From the NCBI RefSeq assembly GCF_019448085.1, contig NZ_JAGFNZ010000003.1, forward strand, positions 248,001-312,000: 64,000 nucleotides of DNA, in the 5' to 3' direction. Shown in pieces: positions 32,951-41,944 of the stretch. Numbering within the stretch: the first letter of the stretch is position 1; every line of letters starts with the position of its first letter. The notes under the pieces were generated by a model, which was not told the DNA's origin, did not search any database, and saw only the letters and a list, made by a program, of their open reading frames with translations. This stretch comes from Caproiciproducens faecalis. Its GTDB lineage: Bacteria; Bacillota; Clostridia; Oscillospirales; Acutalibacteraceae. The position numbers and the translations under genes are program-made.

Positions 32951-35900
32951 CTACATCATTTCTTCCTGATCGTCATATTGATGGCCGTGGACTTCTTTGA
33001 GTGCTTTTTGCCTATTGATAAATTTGCGATCCGGCCTGTATTTGCGAGTTGTACTGTCCCTAATGTTTTCGCCCAGGCTGTAAGCAAAGGCATTAAACAG
33101 GCCCATAACTGCGCTGACCGCCGCTTGATTCTGAAATGCATCGATCTGATTCAGACGGATCTGCGCATAAAAATTGCCGCCGGCAGAAGCGGCGGCGTAA
33201 TATTGCTTTGCAGTGCTAATGTTACGGGTGGTTCCTAATCCGGATTCATACATCCTTCCTACTTTATACAGCAGATCCGGATTAGGGTTCTCCTGCAGGC
33301 TTTTTTGAAATCCGGCAAGAGCGGATGCATAGAGCAGTTGTGCCCTAAGTTCATCAGCGGGAATACCTTCTCCTTTTTGCATCATGTGGGCCAGCTGAAA
33401 CTGAGAATATGTATCGCCTTTTTCTGCGCTCATGGAAAACCATTGCGCCGCGGTGGCGTAATTCTGATTCGTGCCATTGCCGAAGTAAAACATCTGTGCA
33501 ATTCTGCGTTCCATATCTGCATCAGGATGTTCCCGGTCAATGGGAATAAATCCAGCTAGTGCCATAGAGTAGAATTTCTGTGCCTGTAAATCATCTTTGG
33601 AAATTTCCGTTCCTTTAGAAAAAAGCACTCCCAGCTGATATGCTGCGAAAGGATTCCCTTTCTCCGCGCATTTGCGGAACCAATCAACAGCGTCCCGCAC
33701 AGTCTTTTCCACACCCAGTCCTTTCAGGAACATGTTGGCGACCCGAAATTCTGTGTCTACGTCCGGCTGCTGCTTGTCCTGCTCGATAAACTCATTCAGA
33801 GCCTTTTTAAACAATGCTCCAGCCAGCTCGTCATCCTTTTCGACACCTTGCCCGTTGTTGTACATCTGAGCGAGCCGGTAATCGGCATAGGAGACATCCT
33901 CCATGGAAGCCTTTGTGTACCATTCAGCCGCCGTTTTGTAATTCTGCTCGGCTCCGATGCCGGTATCAAACATTTTCCCCAGCGCATAGTAAGCATATTT
34001 GTCCTTACCGTTCGCTGCTGTTCTGTAATAGGATTCAGCCATTGCATAGTCCTGCTGAATCCCTTCTCCTGCGTAATATATCTTTCCCAAACGGTAATTG
34101 GAGTGGATATGCCCTCCGTCAGCGGAAAGCCTAAACCATTGATATGCTTTCCCGTTGTCTCGGGGAATTCCTTCACCGACGTATTCCATCCTCCCTAAAG
34201 TGTACATCAGAAAAGCGGCGTCTTCCCTTCCTGAGAATTCTGCCTGTTCTGCCGTCCCGTCATCCACGGAGCTTCCCACATCAAAGCCATAGCTTTTTTC
34301 AACCGATGCCCGGAAATCCCAGTAGGCGTCCAGACAGTATTCTGTGCCTAATTCCTGATTTTTCTCAATACCGATACCATAGAGGTACATTTTCCCCAGC
34401 TCGTACTTTGCAAAGGAGTGTCCAGCCGCTGCCGCAAGGCCATACCACATTTGTGCTTGCTCATAGTCCCTCTCCACGCCTTTCCCGTAGAAGTATTTCT
34501 TCGCAAGCTGATACTTTGCCTTTACATCTCCGTTTATTGCTTTATCGAAACAGTCTTCAAAATTATCCTGATTTCTATTGGAGAATTTTTTTCTCTCCCA
34601 ACTTTTGTCATTGCCGTCATCGAAAATCTGGGGAGCCGGTACGGAATTCGGTTTAAAAGGGTTTTCTTCATCCTGGGGCGGCATCCAATCCAGAAGCTCA
34701 TCCGGAGCAGACAGGAAAAGGGATTCTTCGTCGGAAAGGGAATCTTCCTCACTCGTCATGAAATTTTGTCGGCTCTCACCGGTGACCTGCAGATCGTTTG
34801 GATCTGTTATTGTAATTAAAGTTTCGTCCAGTTCAGGAACGTTTTTACTGAGTGCGATTGCCGTTCGGATAATCTTATTTTTAATGCTGTCAAACTCGTG
34901 ATTCTTGATAATCGGGCCGATATCCTTCGGGTCATTCCGGTACATTCTTTGCAAGTCCTTATGATCTTCACAATAGAGTTCATAGAGCTGCCGGATGGCC
35001 GGAGCCTCCGCAAGCCCGGACATAATGTCTTTTACTTCCCTCCGGATATCATTGTCTTTAATCCAGCCGTACTGCGGCTTTCCTGGTCTGTCCTTCAGCT
35101 GCTCCCCCAAATGGAGAATTTTTTCGGAAAGAGAATCCACTTGCTTTCTGTTCAGCTGATCGGCAGAGTCGTTTTGGATATCCGATAAAATATCGTCGAT
35201 ATTTTGTTTCAGACTGTCACGGATCTCCGTCTTATGCTCATAAATATGCCGCCTCTCATCGGCAAAAATAACCTCTGAAAAAGCGGCCTTCATTTTGTTA
35301 ATGCCGGACACGTTCAGGTGGCCGACTTTAGGGTTATCCGTAAAAACAAAAAGGTGGATGTGAGGATGATGTGTCGTGTTATGCATCCCGGCGTACCAAT
35401 GAAGATTAGATACAGGAATATTGGACGCTTTTGCAATGACATCAATTTTTTGCAGAACTAGATCGCGCCACGGCTTTTGATGGTCGTATCCCAGCGCGTC
35501 GGCATCCTCACGCCGCAGGGAGATAACATGTGTCCAGATGTTTCCTTTACAACTCGCTAATTCCTCCTGAGCTTTCCGGATATCCACATTCGGTTCAGAA
35601 GAAAAAAGGCCGTGTTCTCCAACACGGTCAACTCCGGGACGCTTCCCAACATATTCAATCAGATTTTTTGCTTTACCAAGATCAACAGCAAACCCTAACC
35701 CAATTTCAGCAGCGTATGAAATAAGTTCGGACGCATTACCGACCGTCGGGTTTGCTTTGAAGTCCTGATATTCCAGTCCCTTTTTTGCTTCCGGTATTTC
35801 CCACAGGAAATCCGCGATGGTTTTCATTTGTTTGCCAGTCGCGGGTCGCACGGCAACTTCTGCACTGAGCTTCAGTGGATCAAGATTTAAGGCGGTAATT

Positions 35901-36076
35901 TCTGCTCCATTCATGGAAGTCTGATTTACATTCAACTCCACGCTTTCCCTCGTTCCAACATAATTGACAAGACCCATAACAGCATCTTTTGTCATGACAT
36001 GCTTTCCGTCCGCTTTCTCGCCAGCTTGGGCAATGTGAAAGTAGCGGGAGTTTAAGACGATTCTTGCTCCGGGCAT
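32951..36076 (-). CDS. MobP-type relaxase fused to Sel1-like repeats
   Basis: The start at 36076 has AAAGGAG eight bases upstream, giving 1041 residues. The N-terminal 420 residues are a relaxase of the MobP class: the metal-binding motif HHPHIHLF is near residues 236-243, preceded by NLHWYAGMHNTTHH. After a linker, residues from about 540 carry at least ten Sel1-like (TPR-type) repeats with the pattern A-x-Y-x-L-G-x-M-Y-x-x-G. The relaxase nicks oriT and pilots DNA; Sel1 repeats mediate protein contacts. The C-terminal region is repetitive and could vary by recombination. Confidence 0.85.
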   Translation of the reverse strand: MPGARIVLNSRYFHIAQAGEKADGKHVMTKDAVMGLVNYVGTRESVELNVNQTSMNGAEITALNLDPLKLSAEVAVRPATGKQMKTIADFLWEIPEAKKGLEYQDFKANPTVGNASELISYAAEIGLGFAVDLGKAKNLIEYVGKRPGVDRVGEHGLFSSEPNVDIRKAQEELASCKGNIWTHVISLRREDADALGYDHQKPWRDLVLQKIDVIAKASNIPVSNLHWYAGMHNTTHHPHIHLFVFTDNPKVGHLNVSGINKMKAAFSEVIFADERRHIYEHKTEIRDSLKQNIDDILSDIQNDSADQLNRKQVDSLSEKILHLGEQLKDRPGKPQYGWIKDNDIRREVKDIMSGLAEAPAIRQLYELYCEDHKDLQRMYRNDPKDIGPIIKNHEFDSIKNKIIRTAIALSKNVPELDETLITITDPNDLQVTGESRQNFMTSEEDSLSDEESLFLSAPDELLDWMPPQDEENPFKPNSVPAPQIFDDGNDKSWERKKFSNRNQDNFEDCFDKAINGDVKAKYQLAKKYFYGKGVERDYEQAQMWYGLAAAAGHSFAKYELGKMYLYGIGIEKNQELGTEYCLDAYWDFRASVEKSYGFDVGSSVDDGTAEQAEFSGREDAAFLMYTLGRMEYVGEGIPRDNGKAYQWFRLSADGGHIHSNYRLGKIYYAGEGIQQDYAMAESYYRTAANGKDKYAYYALGKMFDTGIGAEQNYKTAAEWYTKASMEDVSYADYRLAQMYNNGQGVEKDDELAGALFKKALNEFIEQDKQQPDVDTEFRVANMFLKGLGVEKTVRDAVDWFRKCAEKGNPFAAYQLGVLFSKGTEISKDDLQAQKFYSMALAGFIPIDREHPDADMERRIAQMFYFGNGTNQNYATAAQWFSMSAEKGDTYSQFQLAHMMQKGEGIPADELRAQLLYASALAGFQKSLQENPNPDLLYKVGRMYESGLGTTRNISTAKQYYAAASAGGNFYAQIRLNQIDAFQNQAAVSAVMGLFNAFAYSLGENIRDSTTRKYRPDRKFINRQKALKEVHGHQYDDQEEMM

Positions 36077-36264
36077 AGTCAATACTCCTTTCATAAAAAA
36101 AGCCATCCACTTAAAAGAGTAGATGACATAAAACTAAGCAAATAGTCATATTTCTGTTTATTTATTAATAAAACGCATAGCTTTATTAAAATTCCCTTTT
36201 AAAAATATGTAAAATATAGTAGAATAATAATGTACTAACACATTTATATATTGGAAGTGAAATT

Positions 36265-38010
36265 ATGGCTGTAAAATATATTGAAGGACTACAAAAGATC
36301 CAATCAGCAAGATTTGCAGTTGTAGACATAGAAGATGTTTATTTGGATGAAGAAAATCCTCGTTTTGCATCGTCAGCCTTAATTGCCGATCAATCTGAAA
36401 TCACACAATCAAGTATTATTAACTATCTGGTTGAATATGGCGAGGTGTCGGCGCTTGCCCAAAGCATAGAGCTAAATAAAGGCCTTTTTAATGAAGTCCT
36501 TGCTTCAGCGTACATTAAGGAGGGTAGAATCATTGTCCTTGAGGGAAACCGCCGCGTTACCGCATGCAAAATACTCAGAGATAATTCTTTAGTGAATGCT
36601 GAATTGCAGCAGCAGAGGCCAATCCCCACTGCTAGCGAGGAAACAAAAAAGAACATCCAAAAAATCAATCTTATTATTTATGATGAGAGTGCAGATGCTC
36701 AGAGATATATTGCTTCTAAGCATACACAGCCAGATGTAAAAAAGTGGACTACTATTGAGCAATACAATTATTATTATTCGCAATTTTTGAAAGGGAAAAA
36801 ACCTATTCAGATTGCTGCAGAAGTATCGGTAAAAGATGTCAAAAAGGTAGAGGACAAAATCCGCCAGTACATCCTGTTTAGAAATATTTTTAATTTAGTC
36901 AAGAAGACAGATGCCCATTTACGTGTTGAAACTGCAAGTATTTTACCGATTGTATCAGAATTCATGCCAAAACTTTTGGGCAATAGAAGTAAGTATTCAC
37001 TTGGACTCGAAGCTGACCCTATTTCGCTTGAATATACTCCGCTTCTTTCGAAAGTGGAGTTGTATAATAAGATTTTACTAAAGGTAGGTCAAGCATTTTT
37101 TCAACGTCCAGAAGCCAAAAAAAGCTCTGAACTTAAGGAGCGACCAACAAATGACACATATCGCATCAGCACTGATGAGATTAAGGGAAAAGAGAAGGTC
37201 ACTAAGCTCATTGAAGACAATATACGAATTCCTGGCTTAAAGGTATTTATATTAGAGTTCCGTAACGAATACCCACCTAGATCTGAAGATAATCCATCCA
37301 GCCGTAAAGATATAGAGTCTTCTTCTGCATCTACGCTCCCGGTGAAATATCAAGTATCTCATTCTGCAAAGCTAGAAAGTAGGGGGGAGTTCCCGCTTGT
37401 TCCTGGTGAGAAGGAACCGTTGGATGAGACATCTCCGCAAGCAGCAGGAACGAATGCTTCTGGGACCTCACCTACGGTAAAAAACACCGAGGAACAAAAG
37501 GCATTTACTCAAAAAGAAAAACAACTTTCCTTTTTTGCTAATTTGCATATTGAGCATCTTAATCCAATTGATCCAAACAACCAGGGATTAATCGCTGTTG
37601 CAAAAGAGATCAAAAAAATTTCATTAACATTAGACTATACAGCTTACACTGAGTTTCCTATTGCTTCGGTCTTTTTGTTGCGTTCATTAATTGAACAAGT
37701 TGTTGCCAGGCAACTAAAAAAGGGAACAACTTATTCACGCCTTGTTAAAAGTAAACCTACACCGGAATTAGGCTATATGATTACCGAAATGTTAAAGGAA
37801 TATAATAATGGAAATTATCAAGACTTCAACAATGATAGGCAGTTGGGGCAAGACTTCAACTCTTGTTTTACTGGTTTAGGAACGAAAGATCAGCTTGACA
37901 AAGTAATTCACCGCCCGGCTGAATGTCAGCCAAATAAAGATTTCCTTGATAATTTAGCCAAACAGGGGCTAAAGGATTTATTGCAAAAATTCATAAATTC
38001 CTTTATTTAA
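36265..38010 (+). CDS. ParB/Srx-domain protein of cargo block B
   Basis: A 581-residue protein on the plus strand, opposite to its surroundings and strongly AT-rich. The N-terminus is a ParB/sulfiredoxin fold: DEENPRFASS near 28-37, ALAQSIELNKGLFNEVL, then EGNRRVTA at 93-100. A helical region follows, resembling the ParB helix-turn-helix (PIQIAAEVSVKDVKKVEDKIR). A low-complexity linker leads to a C-terminal helical domain (FLLRSLIEQVVARQLKKG). ParB/Srx domains may bind CTP or act as nucleases/ATPases. Its role here is unknown; DNA binding, partition or defence are possible. Confidence 0.6.
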   Translation: MAVKYIEGLQKIQSARFAVVDIEDVYLDEENPRFASSALIADQSEITQSSIINYLVEYGEVSALAQSIELNKGLFNEVLASAYIKEGRIIVLEGNRRVTACKILRDNSLVNAELQQQRPIPTASEETKKNIQKINLIIYDESADAQRYIASKHTQPDVKKWTTIEQYNYYYSQFLKGKKPIQIAAEVSVKDVKKVEDKIRQYILFRNIFNLVKKTDAHLRVETASILPIVSEFMPKLLGNRSKYSLGLEADPISLEYTPLLSKVELYNKILLKVGQAFFQRPEAKKSSELKERPTNDTYRISTDEIKGKEKVTKLIEDNIRIPGLKVFILEFRNEYPPRSEDNPSSRKDIESSSASTLPVKYQVSHSAKLESRGEFPLVPGEKEPLDETSPQAAGTNASGTSPTVKNTEEQKAFTQKEKQLSFFANLHIEHLNPIDPNNQGLIAVAKEIKKISLTLDYTAYTEFPIASVFLLRSLIEQVVARQLKKGTTYSRLVKSKPTPELGYMITEMLKEYNNGNYQDFNNDRQLGQDFNSCFTGLGTKDQLDKVIHRPAECQPNKDFLDNLAKQGLKDLLQKFINSFI

Positions 38011-38014
38011 TAGT

Positions 38015-38054
38015 TAGCTAGAGGGTGATGATCACTATCATCACCCTCTAGCTA
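38015..38054. terminator. Hairpin between convergent cargo B genes
   Basis: Perfect 18-bp arms with a 4-nt loop. The right arm covers the last codons and stop of the radical SAM gene. It probably terminates both transcripts. Confidence 0.7.
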
Positions 38055-39654
38055 TATAGTTATAATCTCTTTGATAAAACTGAATAATTTGGTGCACATT
38101 TTCATTTTGTGTATGATAATTAACTTCTGTTAGGCCGTAAATCAGTTCTTCTTTCTCTTTAGCAGTCATCTTTTGATAAATTTCATCCCATTGTTGAGTA
38201 AGCCCCTGCTCTTCATAATAGTTTCTATAAATTATGAAATCACGTGGCAAAAGCAGTATCCGGTGAAAATCTTCTATTGTAGATCCGAAAGCTCGATTGA
38301 AAAAATCCTCTCCTTGGGCAACTACTCCTTTTGTAACTAAAAGAATAGCCGTAATAGCTTGCAAGTATTTTTTATTCCAATGCATCCCTATATAGCAACG
38401 ATCAGTTTCTGTAATTGGCATATATTTCATAGGAAAAGAAAATATGGAAATATGTAACTCTTTTGCAAGCTCAATATTGATTTTCAGTCTATACCATAAT
38501 GCATCAGGCGTGTCATCGAGATTATAAAGCATATAGTTGGAAAAATTGTTGATCCCGCATTGATGTGCAATTCTTATGGCCCTACAATAGTTTTCTACTG
38601 CTTGAGGATTATAGTGATCAAAGGCTATTCGCACTGGATTCAATGGCAACTGAGCCAAAATCGACATTTTTTCCATTGTAATTCGTGCAGCTTCTAGTCC
38701 CTGATTAAAGTCCACATATCGTTTCAGTGGTTTAGTGTGCGAATAATGTTGTAAAATTTCATTGATGAATTTCTGTCGTTCCTCAATATATTGACCTTTG
38801 TTATCAGCCTCAGATAATTGAGTCAGAAAATCTCTGTAAGCTTGCTGATCTTTAGGGTGCTTTATTTTGCCTTCAAACTCCTTTAAATAGGCAATTGCCC
38901 TCGATAAAACCTTTGGATGCAAATGTGGATTATTCACTTTATTAATATATTGTTCGTACGGTGACTGCCTGATGAATGTTGGTTCTCTGGTGAAGCCAAC
39001 CTCCTGCAAATCTCTAACAAGTCCTTGCATCTCTTGGGCTGACAAATTAAAAATATTATTGTCCAAAAGAAGAAGATTTCTCTTGCCACCAAAATGCTCG
39101 TTTACATTGCTTATTTGAGTGCGAATATTATTCGTAAACTGGTAAGTAGGTTCCAAAATTGGCACTGCGCAAAAGGCACAACGATTTGGGCACCCTCGAG
39201 TTGTGTACGAAAAGTAGTTGTCGCCTGCAGGATAATCATATTCAATTTCATCAAGAATACTGTAGTCCAGTGGAAGAGTATCGACATTTGTGTAATCCTC
39301 GATTTCCAAAACACTTGCATCAGTTAGAAGCCCCGTTAAAACATGGCACTCTCCAACATCTTGCTGTAGCTTTTCGGTCAGAAGTGTGGCCATAATTCCA
39401 CCCACATAAATATGGGCAGGATTGATCTTTTTGCTGTAATACTTTATCGTCTCAAGTGTTTTCTTGTAATAGAAAGTAAACAGGGTCGTTATATACACAC
39501 GCTCAATATTAAGCTCAGCAAATTGAGCATCAGGCATTTTGCCTTTATAAAAAGTGACAACATCATTCCTTTGCTTATGAAAAGTACTTATTTTCATTAA
39601 TCCCATCGGAGGATATTTATTCTTGTAATCTGGTTCTACGAGCAGAATGTTCAT
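38041..39654 (-). CDS. B12-binding-like radical SAM protein of cargo block B
   Basis: A 537-residue protein. The first 100 residues look like a B12-binding Rossmann fold (NILLVEPDY, YPPMGLMKIS, AHIYVGGIMATLL), but no DxHxxG cobalamin-ligand motif is seen. The radical SAM cluster CxxxCxxC is at Cys155, Cys159 and Cys162 in TTRGCPNRCAFCAV. The C-terminal 200 residues are not recognised. It should cleave SAM to a 5'-deoxyadenosyl radical. The substrate is unknown. It is co-transcribed with the upstream RHH gene (13-bp gap). Confidence 0.75.
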   Translation of the reverse strand: MNILLVEPDYKNKYPPMGLMKISTFHKQRNDVVTFYKGKMPDAQFAELNIERVYITTLFTFYYKKTLETIKYYSKKINPAHIYVGGIMATLLTEKLQQDVGECHVLTGLLTDASVLEIEDYTNVDTLPLDYSILDEIEYDYPAGDNYFSYTTRGCPNRCAFCAVPILEPTYQFTNNIRTQISNVNEHFGGKRNLLLLDNNIFNLSAQEMQGLVRDLQEVGFTREPTFIRQSPYEQYINKVNNPHLHPKVLSRAIAYLKEFEGKIKHPKDQQAYRDFLTQLSEADNKGQYIEERQKFINEILQHYSHTKPLKRYVDFNQGLEAARITMEKMSILAQLPLNPVRIAFDHYNPQAVENYCRAIRIAHQCGINNFSNYMLYNLDDTPDALWYRLKINIELAKELHISIFSFPMKYMPITETDRCYIGMHWNKKYLQAITAILLVTKGVVAQGEDFFNRAFGSTIEDFHRILLLPRDFIIYRNYYEEQGLTQQWDEIYQKMTAKEKEELIYGLTEVNYHTQNENVHQIIQFYQRDYNYIARG

Positions 39655-39667
39655 CGACGGAAACTCC

Positions 39668-40126
39668 TTATCTTATATCTTCTTCTGATTCATTAACTGC
39701 TTCCAAAATATCAATTGAACCGTTCATTCTCTTAACATCCTGAATAGCTTTCGCACGAAGCTTATCATATTTATTTCGGTCAATTTCAAAGACCGTTGCC
39801 AACATACGAGTAATCATGTCGCTTTCAACTGCATTTCGAAAATTACTTTTTGAAATTCGCGTAGCTAGGTTATTAACTAACCCTTCTATTTTTGAGCCAA
39901 AGACGCCGCATAAATAATCTTGATTATGTTGAGAAGTGCTATATCCAAAGTAAAAATCGATTGCACTTTCGATTATATCATTTCTGGATTGGTTTGTCCC
40001 AGTAAGTTTTATTAAGCTATCTATTTTTAAATATGCATCCTTTTTTAGATAGATTGAAGTTCTTAATTTTTCATTAAGGTCTATGCTACTATCAGAAAGT
40101 CTTTGAGAATTCACGACACTATCCAT
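39668..40126 (-). CDS. Ribbon-helix-helix DNA-binding protein of cargo block B
   Basis: The start at 40126 has GGAGGG nine bases upstream, giving 152 residues. Residues of about 20-60 fit a ribbon-helix-helix fold (LRTSIYLKKDAYLKIDSLIKL, then QSRNDIIESAIDFYF). The C-terminal helical part is unassigned. Three TTGTAATC/GATTACAA inverted repeats lie immediately upstream and are its probable binding sites, so autoregulation of the RHH-radical SAM operon or a centromere-like function is likely. Confidence 0.65.
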   Translation of the reverse strand: MDSVVNSQRLSDSSIDLNEKLRTSIYLKKDAYLKIDSLIKLTGTNQSRNDIIESAIDFYFGYSTSQHNQDYLCGVFGSKIEGLVNNLATRISKSNFRNAVESDMITRMLATVFEIDRNKYDKLRAKAIQDVKRMNGSIDILEAVNESEEDIR

Positions 40127-40160
40127 TATTAAAAATCCCTCCAAAAGTTGTTTAAAAGTC

Positions 40161-40196
40161 AAAATGGTTGTAATCAGTTCTGATTACAACCATTTT
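40161..40196. promoter_or_regulatory. TTGTAATC inverted repeat, site 1
   Basis: Perfect 17-bp arms around TT, 35 bp before the RHH start codon. The core is TTGTAATC / GATTACAA. Confidence 0.75.
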
Positions 40197-40247
40197 TGTA
40201 GGCATCATGCGGTATATGCAGCTTTTTCATACAATTTGATTCACATA

Positions 40248-40277
40248 TTGTAATCAGTTTAAAAATTTTGATTACAA
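40248..40277. promoter_or_regulatory. TTGTAATC inverted repeat, site 2
   Basis: TTGTAATC (40248-40255) and GATTACAA (40270-40277), the same half-sites with a wider spacer. Confidence 0.7.
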
Positions 40278-40293
40278 CAGAGATAATCGTTCT

Positions 40294-40314
40294 ACGCCCA
40301 GCACCGCTGGGCGT
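40294..40314. repeat. GC-rich hairpin between operator-like sites
   Basis: ACGCCCAGC / GCTGGGCGT with a 3-nt loop, standing out in AT-rich DNA. It could be a terminator stem or part of an oriT or centromere; no nick site can be named. Confidence 0.55.
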
Positions 40315-40322
40315 TGCGTCTT

Positions 40323-40346
40323 GCATTGTAATTTTGATTACAATGC
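40323..40346. promoter_or_regulatory. TTGTAATC inverted repeat, site 3
   Basis: GCATTGTAAT / ATTACAATGC around a 4-nt centre, containing the same half-sites. The remaining DNA to 40441 shows nothing further. Confidence 0.7.
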
Positions 40347-40441
40347 TTTATCCTGCAAAGTTGCTCGACTAGTTTTCTTTCCTTAAAAATCCCTTGGGAA
40401 GAACGCCAGAAAACCGCATTGCAGAGCCAAAAATCAGCATT

Positions 40442-40744
40442 TCAGGCACCGTAGGAACCGCCAGCGCCGAATTCAGAACAATCCGGGTCAGAATTCGGTT
40501 CTTCAGAACCGGATTCTGACGGCCTTTCGGGGGCAGAGGGGAAGGGCTTCGCAGCGTTTGCGTGGGTGGCAGAAGTTGCCTTTTCGATATATTTTCGAAC
40601 CGCAGACGGTACATATCTTTTGTAAAAATCCTCCACGGCCTTGCTCAATTCGGTACTGATATCCAGTCCTTTTTCTTCCATAAACTGCTGTGCGGCGGTA
40701 AATTTTTGTGGGTCGATTTTGAGCTTTACGGTGATTGTTTTCAT
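40442..40744 (-). CDS. DUF6103-like small protein
   Basis: The start at 40744 (AGGCGAGG upstream) gives 100 residues. The first 50 resemble DUF6103 proteins of Tn1549-type elements: TITVKLKIDPQKFTAAQQFMEEKG, then ELSKAVEDFYKRYVPSAVRKYI. This is a ribbon-helix-helix-like pattern. The C-terminal tail is low complexity (Pro, Ser, Glu). It probably binds DNA in control of transfer, by analogy only. Confidence 0.6.
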   Translation of the reverse strand: MKTITVKLKIDPQKFTAAQQFMEEKGLDISTELSKAVEDFYKRYVPSAVRKYIEKATSATHANAAKPFPSAPERPSESGSEEPNSDPDCSEFGAGGSYGA

Positions 40745-40789
40745 ATGAAATACCTCGCCTTTCTGAATGTTAAGTTGTGGTCGGCCGGA

Positions 40790-40824
40790 CGGCCGGGAGC
40801 GCCTAAAGCAGAGAAAAAATAACA
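40790..40824 (+). repeat. 35-bp direct repeat, left copy
   Basis: This matches 43669-43703 with one mismatch (28 identical bases at 40797-40824). At the right copy the sequence encodes the Ala-Pro-Lys-Ala-Glu-Lys-Lys tail of the XRE regulator; here no gene uses it. Confidence 0.8.
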
Positions 40825-40848
40825 GATTTTTATCCCCTGCTCGACATA

Positions 40849-40881
40849 CAAAAAACCACCGGATTTTCGATGTCCGGTGGT
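40849..40881 (-). terminator. Terminator of the small-gene block
   Basis: ACCACCGGA (40855-40863) / TCCGGTGGT (40873-40881) form a hairpin. On the minus strand TTTTTT follows. Confidence 0.85.
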
Positions 40882-40986
40882 AAAATCTCAAAGCAATTTG
40901 CCTTATTCAATTATTGCGTAGCAACGGTATCCGGGCCAATTACGTTCTGGATTTATTTCATTTCGTCGTTCCCTCCATTTCTGAGA

Positions 40987-41151
40987 TCATGGCCACTCTG
41001 AGTGCGGTTTCCAGCTCCGGCGGGAAATATAGTTCCCACGTTTATTTCTGATGGGGATTCCGCGGTCCTCGCAGCTATCAAGAATGTCGCCCCATGTGTA
41101 ATAGACATATATAGTTTCCTCGGCCTGCTTTATGGCTTCTTCATGCGCCAT
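40987..41151 (-). CDS. Small orphan protein (54 residues)
   Basis: ATG at 41151 follows AGAAAGGAA. The product (starting MAHEEAIKQAEETIYVYYTWG, ending SWKPHSEWP) is unlike any family I know. It is the last gene of the minus-strand block of small genes and ends 106 bp before the terminator. Its leader shares a 22-bp repeat with the region before the 41945-42115 gene. Confidence 0.6.
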   Translation of the reverse strand: MAHEEAIKQAEETIYVYYTWGDILDSCEDRGIPIRNKRGNYISRRSWKPHSEWP

Positions 41152-41162
41152 TTTGCGTTCCT

Positions 41163-41184
41163 TTCTGCCCGTCTGACTGGTAGC
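41163..41184. repeat. Leader repeat, copy 1
   Basis: A 22-bp sequence immediately before a small-gene start, matching 41897-41918 at 20 of 22 positions. On the minus strand it contains GACGGGCAGAAA leading into the binding site. Confidence 0.6.
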
Positions 41185-41202
41185 GCTGCCATAAGTTTTT
41201 AA

Positions 41203-41604
41203 TCAACGTATCCAATGTCCGCCAGTGGAATAGTCCCATTCAATGGTTCCGTCCCCGTACATTTTTATGCCGTGAGCAATGAGTGACCACCGGTCTTTCA
41301 CTCGCTCCATAACAGCGGAATTTTCATCTGGAATTGATATGCAGAGATAATCGCTGCCATTATGATTGGTGTAGGTGCAGCCGGGAAAGATAGCCGATCC
41401 GCTCTTTTCCCAAAGTCTGTCGATGCTGCCGTCCGGATTGATGTTGATTTCTCTTGTTGTGCCATCGTCGATAGTGGCTATTACCGAAACGACAATTCTG
41501 TTTTTAAAAGCATAAGCCTGGGCGGCATCAACCGCCTGTTGGCGTAGTGGAGTAGAACCGATATGTTTTCCCCCAGCAGTAATCTCAAATTCTGTAAATC
41601 TCAT
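41203..41604 (-). CDS. Hypothetical protein (133 residues)
   Basis: It follows AAAGGACT at a good distance. The soluble product (MRFTEFEITAGGKHIGSTPL at the start, EWDYSTGGHWIR at the end) is rich in short polar strands and has no transmembrane segment. No family is recognised. It is part of the block of small accessory genes between the XRE regulator and the DUF6103 gene, a position where conjugative elements often carry anti-restriction or other accessory proteins. Confidence 0.6.
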   Translation of the reverse strand: MRFTEFEITAGGKHIGSTPLRQQAVDAAQAYAFKNRIVVSVIATIDDGTTREININPDGSIDRLWEKSGSAIFPGCTYTNHNGSDYLCISIPDENSAVMERVKDRWSLIAHGIKMYGDGTIEWDYSTGGHWIR

Positions 41605-41652
41605 TTTTTAGTCCTTTCTGACGGAATTAGCCGCCCAGCTCGGCATATGTCA

Positions 41653-41883
41653 TTAAATAATTCCTACTAATTTTATTTGCCTATCAGTTTCAAACTTTAC
41701 GCCTGCAAAATATGCTTTTCCATTGTCACCGCGCGGGTCAAGAATTCGGCTTTTGTGTTTTTTAAGCAGCTCAATGTATCTTTTGCTTTTGCATGGAATG
41801 ACGCTAACACCATCATGTGAATCTAATATCCCAGCCTTATAAAAATCCAGTTCATAAGCTGTCATTGTTGTTATTTTTTTCAT
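41653..41883 (-). CDS. Hypothetical small protein (76 residues)
   Basis: A basic 76-residue soluble protein with SVIPCKSKRYIELLKKHKSR in the middle. The binding site is weak. It lies in the same direction and 48 bp before the 133-residue gene. No family is recognised. Confidence 0.5.
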   Translation of the reverse strand: MKKITTMTAYELDFYKAGILDSHDGVSVIPCKSKRYIELLKKHKSRILDPRGDNGKAYFAGVKFETDRQIKLVGII

Positions 41884-41896
41884 TCTTGACTGCCAT

Positions 41897-41918
41897 TTCT
41901 GCCCGTCTGGCCGGTAGC
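41897..41918. repeat. Leader repeat, copy 2
   Basis: See the copy at 41163-41184; it lies between the 41945-42115 and 41653-41883 genes. Confidence 0.6.
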
Positions 41919-41944
41919 ACAGCCTATTGCCATTCGGTGTACTC

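Noticed and set aside
33814-34819. Several overlapping plus-strand frames
   Set aside because: Mirror images of the Sel1 repeats of the relaxase; repeated patterns create long open frames on the opposite strand.
36077-36264. oriT next to the relaxase
   Set aside because: A likely place for oriT, but I could not identify a nick-site motif or inverted repeat strong enough to name it.
40161-40346. CRISPR array
   Set aside because: The three repeats are inverted and unevenly spaced, without constant spacers or cas genes; no CRISPR array is seen anywhere in the window.
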